DNA of 10,310 nucleotides from JBAJNL01 sp036881885. Lineage in GTDB: Bacteria; Pseudomonadota; Alphaproteobacteria; Holosporales; Hepatobacteraceae. Made by a program: the position numbers and the translations under genes. Under the pieces are notes generated by a model. It was not told where the DNA came from and ran no database searches. It was given only the letters and a program-made list of their open reading frames with translations. Each line of letters begins with the position of its first letter. The first letter of the stretch is position 1. The stretch is from positions 1 to 10,310 of the forward strand of contig JBAJNL010000042.1 of the NCBI GenBank assembly GCA_036881885.1, given 5' to 3'. Below are positions 1 through 6,213 of this stretch, one piece after another.

Positions 1-99
1 AATAGAGCGGCCCGTTTGATAGAAGAGCTTGAAGCCAATGGCGTTTTATCGTCGCCCAACCATACCGGAAAGCGAACGTTGCTGGCTGAGGTTTCGTAA
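1..99 (+). CDS. ftsK: DNA translocase FtsK, C-terminal end (partial)
   Basis: The frame is open from the first base to the TAA at 97-99 and encodes 32 residues beginning NRAARLIEELEANGV and continuing with SSPNHTGKR. This matches the end of the FtsK gamma domain, a winged helix that reads chromosomal KOPS sites and directs the septal DNA pump toward the dif site; the usual family ending is NRAAR-hydrophobic-E-x-x-E-x-x-G-hydrophobic-S-P-P-N-H-x-G-K-R. Only the last part of the gene is present, so the membrane and motor domains lie upstream of the window. The next gene is lolA, and ftsK followed by lolA is a common alphaproteobacterial order, which supports both calls. Confidence 0.9.
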   Translation, partial: NRAARLIEELEANGVLSSPNHTGKRTLLAEVS

Positions 100-149
100 A
101 CAGGGGCGTTTTAAAGGGCACTTAAAAGAAAACGACAGGGGTTGAGGTG

Positions 150-812
150 ATGTTAAGATCTGTCAAAGGCGTGATGCCTTTTAGTGGTTTTGTTTTGCAA
201 GGCCTTTTGTGTGTGGTGTACCTTTCGGCGGTCACATTAAAGGCCGAGGTGCCCCTTGCTGTGGCGCGCCTTTCAACGAAGATGCTGCGTCAAAAATGTC
301 TTGATGCACTGAACAATATTCAAGATCTTCGTGCCGCTTTTTATCAAAAAACCAACAAGGGTGATGCCAAGGGTGTGCTGTATTTAAAGCGCCCTTTAAA
401 GGGTGAATCGTTTGGCCACTTGTGTCTTTCGTACGACGCGCCCTCAGACCTTGAGGTGCTCTCGACGGGTCGCAGGCTTTATTTGCACCGATCGCTTTCA
501 AAGGAAACAACCGAAATTCCCATGACTTCGACGCCGCTTGTTTTGTTGTTGCGGCAAAAAATAGCATTGGGGCAGTTTGTGCGCGAAAAGTCTTTGATCG
601 TTGAGGAAGATCGCGTTTTGTGGACACTGTATGATCCGCAAGAGGCAGACAAAGGGCAGGTGACCCTTGTGTTTTCGTCCAACAACTTTGTGCTTGAAGG
701 ATGGCGGGTGCTTGACATGTATGGTGACACCACTCAAGTTGTGTTACATCAGCCCACAATTAATCAAGGCATCAGTATGAGTGTTTTTAAAAAACCGTAT
801 GCCGCATCTTAA
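150..812 (+). CDS. lolA: Outer-membrane lipoprotein carrier protein LolA
   Basis: Periplasmic chaperone that accepts mature lipoproteins from the LolCDE transporter and delivers them to the outer membrane. The ATG at 150 is preferred over the GTG at 147 because AGGGG at 137-141 sits 8 bases upstream. The 220-residue product starts with a basic n-region and a hydrophobic stretch (about residues 10-29) that reads as a signal peptide, with possible cleavage after LKA near residue 32. The mature part follows the LolA pattern: an early helix with ALNNIQDLRAAFYQK, then GVLYLKRP, LCLSYDAPSD, LYLH, STPLVLLLR in the middle, VTLVFSSNNFVLEGWRVLD, and a short C-terminal strand ending in VFKKP. Length is close to the family's roughly 200 residues. 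It lies 50 bp after ftsK and 14 bp before the histidine triad gene, so it is probably co-transcribed. Divergence is moderate but the order of motifs is clear. Confidence 0.88.
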   Translation: MLRSVKGVMPFSGFVLQGLLCVVYLSAVTLKAEVPLAVARLSTKMLRQKCLDALNNIQDLRAAFYQKTNKGDAKGVLYLKRPLKGESFGHLCLSYDAPSDLEVLSTGRRLYLHRSLSKETTEIPMTSTPLVLLLRQKIALGQFVREKSLIVEEDRVLWTLYDPQEADKGQVTLVFSSNNFVLEGWRVLDMYGDTTQVVLHQPTINQGISMSVFKKPYAAS

Positions 813-826
813 GAGCAAGTAAGCGT

Positions 827-1201
827 GTGACAACCTACGACCCTTCCAACATTTTTGCAAAAATACTTAGAAAAGAAATCGACACAACGCCTTTGTTTGA
901 AGACGACTTTGCGCTGGCGTTTAAAGATATCAACCCTTTGGCGCCGGTGCATGTTTTGGTGATTCCAAAGGGGCCGTATCGATCGCCAATAGCGTTTATG
1001 GCACAGGCGTCTGACAAAGAAATCACAGGATTTTGGCGCGCTGTGAAAAAAGTGACGGCGCTTTTAAACCTGGATGAAAAGGGTGTGCGCTTTATTATGA
1101 ACGATGGCCAAGATGGCGGCCAAGAGGTGCCCCATTTTCATGTGCACCTTTTGGCGGGGCGCCCTATGGGTCCTATGGTTTCGTCAGCAAAACCTTCGTA
1201 A
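827..1201 (+). CDS. hinT: HinT-type histidine triad (HIT) nucleotide-binding protein
   Basis: Small cytosolic nucleotide-binding hydrolase of the HINT branch; family members split purine nucleoside phosphoramidates. The triad is HFHVHLL at residues 103-109, with His105 the expected nucleophile. Other family marks are IFAKILRKEID near the N-terminus (residues 9-19), AFKDINPLAPVHVLVIPK (31-48), and NDGQDGGQEV just before the triad. Length (124 residues) is typical. The start is a GTG at 827, since no ATG precedes the conserved IFAKI block; the ribosome binding site is weak (AAGTAAG-like). It sits 14 bp after lolA and 21 bp before the regulator gene, which suggests one transcript. Its physiological substrate cannot be told from sequence. 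Confidence 0.92.
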   Translation: MTTYDPSNIFAKILRKEIDTTPLFEDDFALAFKDINPLAPVHVLVIPKGPYRSPIAFMAQASDKEITGFWRAVKKVTALLNLDEKGVRFIMNDGQDGGQEVPHFHVHLLAGRPMGPMVSSAKPS

Positions 1202-1222
1202 GGGTTCGAGCGTTTTTTGTGT

Positions 1223-1789
1223 ATGCGTCACATTGGTCTTTTCACCACAAACCCCTTTGAAGCTTCTTTGTTAAAAGAGCAGGTCGAGGCCCCACTCAAG
1301 ATCTACCAAACATCAAGTGGGCTTGATGCAGCGTATGATGCGCGCGATGTTTTTTTAAAAATCACTGTTGATCAAAAAGAGTGTCGTTTCGCATGTGTTG
1401 CCGATCATATCTCTTTTGCAAAACCCTTCCAGCTGGCTTTGTTTCGCGACACTTTGGTGCATTTAACACGTGTTCTAGAGGATGTTTTTGCTATCGGTGA
1501 GTTTGTGTTTGTGCCAAGCAAACGTCTTTTAAAGGGGCGCCCGTCTTACACGTTGCCCGAGAAAGAAGCCAACCTTTTGTTGGTGTTGCTAAAAGACGGT
1601 TTTGTTTCCAAAGAGCAGTTATTGCAAAAGGTTTGGGGATATGATGCCAATATTTCAACACATACGCTTGAAACGCATGTCTATAAGTTAAGACAAAAAA
1701 TTGAAAAAGACGCCAATCACCCTACAGTGCTCGTCAGTGCGCCTTCGGGCTATGCCATAAGGCTTGCCAAACGCTTGAAAGAGGGCTAA
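1223..1789 (+). CDS. OmpR-type winged-helix DNA-binding protein with degenerate receiver domain
   Basis: The C-terminal half (about residues 92-185 of 188) is a clear OmpR/PhoB-type winged helix: LPEKEANLLLVLL, SKEQLLQKVWGYD, then the recognition helix STHTLETHVYKLRQKI (145-160) and the wing SAPSGYAIRL (172-181). The HTLETH variant is one I associate with alphaproteobacterial response regulators. The N-terminal 90 residues look like the remains of a receiver domain: the first strand is RHIGLFTTN rather than the usual strand ending in acidic residues, and the strand that should end in the phospho-acceptor Asp reads DVFLKI. The region is also about 30 residues shorter than a normal receiver. 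It is therefore probably not controlled by phosphorylation. ATG at 1223 is chosen over an in-frame TTG at 1217; neither has a well-spaced ribosome binding site. The gene lies between hinT and hppA, which makes hppA or its own operon a candidate target, but that is only inference. Confidence 0.82.
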   Translation: MRHIGLFTTNPFEASLLKEQVEAPLKIYQTSSGLDAAYDARDVFLKITVDQKECRFACVADHISFAKPFQLALFRDTLVHLTRVLEDVFAIGEFVFVPSKRLLKGRPSYTLPEKEANLLLVLLKDGFVSKEQLLQKVWGYDANISTHTLETHVYKLRQKIEKDANHPTVLVSAPSGYAIRLAKRLKEG

Positions 1790-1818
1790 AACAACAGACA
1801 ATGGAATGAGAACTTTTT

Positions 1819-1825
1819 AGAAAGG
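1819..1825 (+). promoter_or_regulatory. Ribosome binding site deciding the hppA start
   Basis: AGAAAGG lies 8 bases before the ATG at 1834 but only 2 bases before the in-frame ATG at 1828. The downstream ATG is therefore the better start. Confidence 0.6.
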
Positions 1826-1833
1826 TTATGTGC

Positions 1834-3939
1834 ATGAGCCAGTGGTGCTTGCTTTCTCCCACGACGCTTCCGGGATTTTTTGTGTGCGTTGCGGCCTTGT
1901 CGGCGCTTGTTTATGGTTTGTGGGCTATTCGCGCAATTATGGCACAAAGCGCCGGTAATGAGCGCATGCGTGGCATCGCAAAAGCCATTCAAGAGGGGGC
2001 CGAAGCTTACCTAAAGCGCCAATACACAGCCATTGCTTTTGTGGGTGCTTTTATTGCCGTTGCCTTGTTCTTTTGTTTTCACGGGCATGTGGCCGCAGGT
2101 TTTGTGTTGGGCGCTCTTTTGTCTGGCATTGCAGGTTATGTGGGTATGCACATATCGGTGCGCGCGAACGTACGCACTACCGAAGCCGCACGCAAAGGCC
2201 TTGCAACCGCTTTGAACCTCGCGTTTAAGGCAGGTACGGTAACAGGCTTTTTGGTTGTAGGTCTTGGGCTTTTAGGTATTTTGGGCTTCTTTTGGTTTTT
2301 GTGCATGCAGGGCATTCCCACGCGACAAATGCTTGAAAGCCTTTTGGGTCTTTCGTTTGGGGCCTCTCTGATTTCTATTTTTGCCCGTTTGGGTGGCGGT
2401 ATTTTTACCAAGGGTGCCGATGTGGGGGCAGACCTTGTAGGTAAAATTGAAGCTGGCATTCCCGAGGATGATCCAAGAAACCCGGCTGTGATTGCCGATA
2501 ACGTGGGTGATAACGTGGGTGACTGTGCAGGCATGGCTGCTGACCTTTTTGAGACGTATGTTGTCACGTTGGTTGCCAATATGCAGATTGCCTATATCGC
2601 GTTTCAAAATGTGCAACAACACATGATGGCCTTTCCACTGTTGGTGGCAGGCATGTGTATTGTGGGCTCTCTTGCGGGCACCTTTTTTGTGAAGCTTTCA
2701 AAAAGCAACAACGTGATGCATGCGCTTTATAAAGGTTTGATCGCCTCGGCTGTTTTTTCAGCTTTGCTTGTTTTGGGTGCGGTCCATTACACGCTTGGGC
2801 TTGGATCTTACTTTATGATGGGTTTTGACGTGGTGCGTGGTTTTGACCTTTTGGTGGCCTCGTGGATTGGCTTGCTGGTGACAGGTTTGCTGGTTTGGGT
2901 GACCGAATACTATACCTCAACGCGCTATCGTCCCGTTAAAAGTATTGCCAAAGCGTCTGAAACAGGGCATGGCACGAATATCATTCAAGGACTGGCCATT
3001 TCGATGGAGGCCTGTGCGTTGCCTGTTGTCATCATCTGCGTGGGCATTTTGGGGGCTTATAGCGTTGCAGGCCTTTATGGCATAGCGCTTGCGGCGACCA
3101 CCATGTTAGCTCTTGCGGGGATGATTGTGGCGCTTGATGCGTATGGACCGGTTACAGACAATGCGGGCGGCATTGCAGAAATGGCAGATCTTGGCGCTGA
3201 CGTGCGTAAAGTAACCGATACATTGGATGCTGTGGGCAACACCACCAAAGCGGTTACCAAGGGCTATGCTATTGGCTCGGCCGCGCTGGCTTCAATTGTT
3301 TTATTTGCAACGTATACAGAAGATCTGAAGGCTTATTTGCCGCATCTTTCGTTGCAGTTTCATCTTGATAACCCTTACGTGCTGGTGGGGCTTTTCATCG
3401 GTGGTCTGCTGCCTTATTTGTTTGGCGCCCTTAGCATGACAGCGGTCAGAACGGCTGCCAGTGCTGTGGTTAAAGAAGTGCGTCGGCAATTTAAAGAAAT
3501 TCCGGGCATCATGAAGGGAACAGGTAAACCTGATTATGGTCGCGCCGTTGATTTGCTGACACGATCGGCGATTCGCGAAATGATCGTGCCGTCTTTGTTG
3601 CCAGTTTTGGCACCTTTTTTGGTTTATTTTGCGATTGTCTCGTGCGTTGGGCAAAAAGAAGCCTTGCTGGCTGTCGGTGGAACGCTTTTGGGGACCATTA
3701 TTACGGGTCTTTTTATGGCGATTTCGATGACATCCGGTGGTGGTGCGTGGGACAATGCAAAAAAGTATATCGAAGATGGCCATTTCGGTGGCAAAGGCTC
3801 TGAAGCACACAAGGCCGCAGTGACGGGTGATACGGTTGGTGACCCCTATAAAGACACCGCAGGCCCTGCGATTAATCCTATGATTAAGATCATTAATATT
3901 GTGGCGCTTTTGTTGCTGGCTTTGATTGGAACGCGTTAA
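1834..3939 (+). CDS. hppA: Membrane-bound K+-independent H+-translocating pyrophosphatase
   Basis: Integral inner-membrane enzyme that splits cytosolic pyrophosphate and pumps protons outward. At 701 residues it has the usual bacterial length and is mostly hydrophobic helices (about 16 expected in the family). Catalytic motifs are intact: DVGADLVGKIE starting at residue 196, followed by EDDPRNPAVIADNVGDNVGDCAGMAADLFE, which supplies the acidic Mg-pyrophosphate ligands; DNAGGIAEMADL in the middle; and GDTVGDPYKDTAGPAINP near the C-terminus. The signature GNTTKAVTKG starts at residue 468. Lys472 and Thr475 occupy the positions that are Ala and Gly in potassium-dependent enzymes, so this one should be potassium-independent and proton-pumping, like the Rhodospirillum rubrum enzyme. 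It follows the regulator gene by 44 bp and converges with the leftward cysteine-rich gene, leaving 5 bp between the stop codons and no room for a private terminator. Confidence 0.97.
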   Translation: MSQWCLLSPTTLPGFFVCVAALSALVYGLWAIRAIMAQSAGNERMRGIAKAIQEGAEAYLKRQYTAIAFVGAFIAVALFFCFHGHVAAGFVLGALLSGIAGYVGMHISVRANVRTTEAARKGLATALNLAFKAGTVTGFLVVGLGLLGILGFFWFLCMQGIPTRQMLESLLGLSFGASLISIFARLGGGIFTKGADVGADLVGKIEAGIPEDDPRNPAVIADNVGDNVGDCAGMAADLFETYVVTLVANMQIAYIAFQNVQQHMMAFPLLVAGMCIVGSLAGTFFVKLSKSNNVMHALYKGLIASAVFSALLVLGAVHYTLGLGSYFMMGFDVVRGFDLLVASWIGLLVTGLLVWVTEYYTSTRYRPVKSIAKASETGHGTNIIQGLAISMEACALPVVIICVGILGAYSVAGLYGIALAATTMLALAGMIVALDAYGPVTDNAGGIAEMADLGADVRKVTDTLDAVGNTTKAVTKGYAIGSAALASIVLFATYTEDLKAYLPHLSLQFHLDNPYVLVGLFIGGLLPYLFGALSMTAVRTAASAVVKEVRRQFKEIPGIMKGTGKPDYGRAVDLLTRSAIREMIVPSLLPVLAPFLVYFAIVSCVGQKEALLAVGGTLLGTIITGLFMAISMTSGGGAWDNAKKYIEDGHFGGKGSEAHKAAVTGDTVGDPYKDTAGPAINPMIKIINIVALLLLALIGTR

Positions 3940-3944
3940 AGTTT

Positions 3945-4835
3945 CTATTTATCGGTCATTACTTGATAGTTGTTTTTGCAGTTTTCCAGTATTTTCTTGA
4001 CGGTTGCGAACGCAGACTCGCCTGCGCCAGCGGCGTGCTTTGGAATATATCTGCCGGGACAGAGTATGGTGTCGCAAAAGCTTTTTAATAGGCGGTAGAG
4101 ACGATCAAAAATATTGGTGTGTGGCTGATCGTCCCATAGGTGTGCATCTTGTAATAACTGCCGGTCACTCAAGCATTTGTGGGTGCTAAGTGTTTTGCAG
4201 GCAGGTGCGAAGCATTCATTAAGTTTTTGTGTGGCGGTCATGTTGTTTGGAATGATCAGTGCTGATGAGAAAAAAATGCCATGTTTTCTGCATGTACGAC
4301 GCCAGCACCGATCCTCTCGTCGCGCAAGGCGATTGATGACCCTTTGCTCTTTTTCAGTGATTGTTTTTCCATAAACGTTTCTTTTGTTTGTGATGCAAAG
4401 GTTGTGTGCACAGCTGTCTTCGGCAATGGGTATCATGCCAGGCGGTAGTTCAGAAGGGCAAGCATAACGCTTGCAGACTTTGTTGATGCAGCGGTTAAAA
4501 AAATTGGCGGCTTCTGGATGCTGTGGTTCATAAATTTTAAGGGGTGCAGGGCATGGGTGGTACATTGTTTTGTGCGCCTGTATGCTCTGTATTAGAAAAG
4601 CACAGCCTGCCATTTTAAACAGTGTGCGGGGGTTGAATCCCATAGAATGTTTCCGTTGGGTTGCAAGGCTGGGTTTTTCGTTTGGCACAGAGCGATGGTT
4701 ATGGTCGTGCTGTTTTGATGGACCTTTCATGAAGGAAGAAGCTTGAGTGAAAGCTGTTTTGGGCAGAAAATTGGGCATGGATGTGCCTTCTATCGTTCCT
4801 AGAATGCTGAGTGATGAGAGGATGAAACAGATCAT
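3945..4835 (-). CDS. Cysteine-rich, probably secreted protein of unknown function with three C-x4-C repeat units
   Basis: I do not recognise this family. The ATG at 4835 is chosen because GGAAG at 4844-4848 (read leftward) lies 8 bases upstream; an in-frame TTG at 4850 has no such site. The product has 296 residues. Residues 2-16 are hydrophobic (ICFILSSLSILGTIE), a likely but atypical signal peptide because no basic residue precedes the core. Residues about 35-65 are polar and His/Lys/Ser-rich, suggesting a disordered linker. The C-terminal 180 residues carry 13 of the 16 cysteines, many as C-x4-C pairs: 116/121 (with a further Cys at 126), 142/147, 177/182, 208/213 and 254/259, plus a single Cys286. 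They group into three apparent tandem units (see findings). The domain is basic, with runs such as RLARRED and RCWRRTCRK, and contains no enzyme motif I can name. It stands alone, convergent with hppA and divergent from yejB. It could be a disulfide-bonded envelope protein or a secreted effector. Confidence 0.75.
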   Translation of the reverse strand: MICFILSSLSILGTIEGTSMPNFLPKTAFTQASSFMKGPSKQHDHNHRSVPNEKPSLATQRKHSMGFNPRTLFKMAGCAFLIQSIQAHKTMYHPCPAPLKIYEPQHPEAANFFNRCINKVCKRYACPSELPPGMIPIAEDSCAHNLCITNKRNVYGKTITEKEQRVINRLARREDRCWRRTCRKHGIFFSSALIIPNNMTATQKLNECFAPACKTLSTHKCLSDRQLLQDAHLWDDQPHTNIFDRLYRLLKSFCDTILCPGRYIPKHAAGAGESAFATVKKILENCKNNYQVMTDK

Positions 4836-4861
4836 ATGATAAACTTCCAAGACTTATTTAT

Positions 4862-4900
4862 TAAAATTTATATAAAAATCTAATAAAATTTATGTAAAAA
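4862..4900. repeat. Imperfect 17-bp direct repeat with phased A-tracts
   Basis: TAAAATTTATATAAAAA (4862-4878) and TAAAATTTATGTAAAAA (4884-4900) differ at one base and start 22 bp apart, two helical turns. Together they place A-tracts of four or more at 4863, 4874, 4885 and 4896, an exact 11-bp period expected to bend DNA. A TATAAA hexamer read leftward (4867-4872) could be a -10 box for the cysteine-rich gene, about 30 bp from its ATG. The arrangement fits an operator for a dimer binding on one face of the helix, or a recognition site for a nucleoid protein. Both roles are inference. Confidence 0.55.
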
Positions 4901-5112
4901 ATTAATATAAATCAATGTATTAACAGTTTTTTTTATCTAATAAAAGTATTGATAGCTGTGTAATGTCTTTTTGATGTTGTAGTTGCGTCGGACACCGGTT
5001 TTGGCATCTGGTATCGTTTTGTTGAAAAAACGTTTATTCTTTTGTGATGACGTGTGATGTAAGGTAGTTTGTGCCTTAAGGCGTCTTTTTGTGTGCAAAC
5101 ATTTCAAGGATC

Positions 5113-5116
5113 GAGG
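5113..5116 (+). promoter_or_regulatory. Ribosome binding site deciding the yejB start
   Basis: GAGG lies 8 bases before the ATG at 5125. An upstream in-frame TTG at 5089 would add 12 residues that do not resemble the YejB N-terminus, so the ATG is used. Confidence 0.6.
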
Positions 5117-5124
5117 CTTTTAAG

Positions 5125-6213
5125 ATGCAAACGTATTTTTTAAGGCGGCTTTTGCTGATTGCGCCGACGCTTTTGGGTATTTTGTTTCTTAATTTTTTGC
5201 TGATTCAGTGGGCGCCTGGTGGGCCTGTTGAGCAAATGATTGCCGAATTGCAAGGGTTTTCATCTGATAGTACAGCGCATTTAAGCGGTGCAACGCAGGG
5301 CCTGACGTTGCCGGGCGGTGAAACAGACTCGTTATACCGCGGGGGTCAAGGGATTGATCCTGAAATGGTGAAAGAGATCAAGAAAATGTATGGCTTTGAT
5401 AAGCCTTTTTGGTCGCGCTTTTTTTTGATGCTGAAAAAATATTTAACAGGTGATTTAGGCAAAAGTTATTTTAAGCATAAGCAGGTTGCCGAGCTGATTA
5501 AAGAAAAGCTGCCCATTTCCATTAGTCTTGGGCTTTGGAGTACTTTTTTTGTGTACTTGATTTCTATCACGCTTGGTGTTGCCAAAGCGCGCACGCACCA
5601 AAGTACATTTGATGTGATCACAAGTTTTGCGGTGATTTTAGGCTATGCCATTCCGGGTTTTTTGTTTGGCATTTTGCTTGTGCTTCTTTTTGCAGGTGGC
5701 AGCTTTTGGTCCATTTTTCCTTTGCGTGGTCTGACATCCAATCATTGGCACGAGCTATCATCTTTTGGCAAAATGTTGGACTATGCGCACCACATGGTGC
5801 TGCCTCTTTTAACACAGGTTTTGGGGGGCTTTGCATCGTTAACATTTTTAACAAAAAATGCGTTTCTTGAGGAATTTGGCAAACCGTACGTGGTGACTGC
5901 GTATGCTAAGGGTTTAACACAAGGTCGTGTGCTTTGGGGCCATGTGTTTCGCAATGCGGTGCTTGTTTTAGTCGTTGGGTTTCCGCAGGCTTTTTTGCAT
6001 CTTTTTTTTACCGGTGCTTTGCTGGTAGAGATTATTTTTTCACTGGATGGTTTGGGGTTTTTGGGTTTTCAGGCCGCCTTAAGTCGTGATTATCCTGTTA
6101 TTTTTGGCACGCTTTACGTTTTTACGCTGTTAAGCCTGCTTTTGCATATTGTGGGTGATTGGCTGTATATGAAAGTTGATCCAAGGCTGCATTTTGAGGC
6201 GAAAGAAAACTGA
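5125..6213 (+). CDS. yejB: Peptide ABC transporter permease YejB
   Basis: Inner-membrane permease subunit of the Dpp/Opp-type importer YejABEF, which in enterobacteria takes up microcin C and in Brucella helps resist antimicrobial peptides. The 362-residue product starts with the typical N-terminus MQTYFLRRLLLIAPTLLGIL, whose helix leads into QWAPGGPVEQMI. A periplasmic segment follows (about 40-105), then MYGFDKPFWSRFFLMLKKY and GDLGKSYF, which are standard for DppB-like permeases. Further helices lead to a cytoplasmic coupling loop at about 259-278 (AYAKGLTQGRVLWGHVFRNA), the docking site for the ATPase. The C-terminal part, with SLDGLGFLGFQAALSRDYPVIFGTLY and ending in DPRLHFE, is also typical. 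Its stop overlaps the start of yejE as TGATG. The usual upstream gene yejA is absent; the cysteine-rich gene lies there in the opposite direction. Confidence 0.93.
   Translation: MQTYFLRRLLLIAPTLLGILFLNFLLIQWAPGGPVEQMIAELQGFSSDSTAHLSGATQGLTLPGGETDSLYRGGQGIDPEMVKEIKKMYGFDKPFWSRFFLMLKKYLTGDLGKSYFKHKQVAELIKEKLPISISLGLWSTFFVYLISITLGVAKARTHQSTFDVITSFAVILGYAIPGFLFGILLVLLFAGGSFWSIFPLRGLTSNHWHELSSFGKMLDYAHHMVLPLLTQVLGGFASLTFLTKNAFLEEFGKPYVVTAYAKGLTQGRVLWGHVFRNAVLVLVVGFPQAFLHLFFTGALLVEIIFSLDGLGFLGFQAALSRDYPVIFGTLYVFTLLSLLLHIVGDWLYMKVDPRLHFEAKEN

Larger units (their letters stand above)
4836..5124. other. Non-coding divergent intergenic region with an AT-rich block
   Basis: This interval separates the leftward cysteine-rich gene from yejB. 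Bases 4851-4950 contain only 10 G or C residues in 100, far below the surrounding genes, and hold the direct repeat and phased A-tracts annotated separately. The right half (4960-5124) returns to normal composition. I checked ATG codons on both strands: only tiny frames appear, the longest being about 24 codons leftward from 5007 without a ribosome binding site. No convincing sigma70 promoter toward yejB stands out; TTGAAA at 5022-5027 has no good partner. GCCTTAAGGC at 5073-5082 is a perfect 10-bp palindrome just upstream of yejB. The promoters of both flanking genes should lie here. Confidence 0.7.

Noticed and set aside
232..759. Long open frame on the - strand across lolA
   Set aside because: It lies wholly within lolA, has no ribosome binding site and its translation looks like a random, basic, low-complexity product. 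It is a shadow of the real gene.
2500..2520. Short tandem repeat (GATAACGTGGGT-type) in hppA
   Set aside because: It encodes the conserved DNVGDNVGD catalytic motif, so it is a protein-level feature and not a DNA repeat element.
3301..3810. Open frame of about 169 codons on the - strand inside hppA
   Set aside because: The opposite strand carries invariant pyrophosphatase motifs. The antisense product is rich in Arg, Gln and His with no domain and no start signal.
4934..5007. Short leftward open frame of about 24 codons starting near 5007
   Set aside because: It has no ribosome binding site, no hydrophobic or conserved pattern, and ends in the AT-rich block where stops are frequent.
5073..5082. 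Perfect palindrome GCCTTAAGGC upstream of yejB
   Set aside because: It has no loop, so it is not a hairpin terminator. A single 10-bp palindrome is not enough to call an operator; it is kept only as a note in the intergenic entry.
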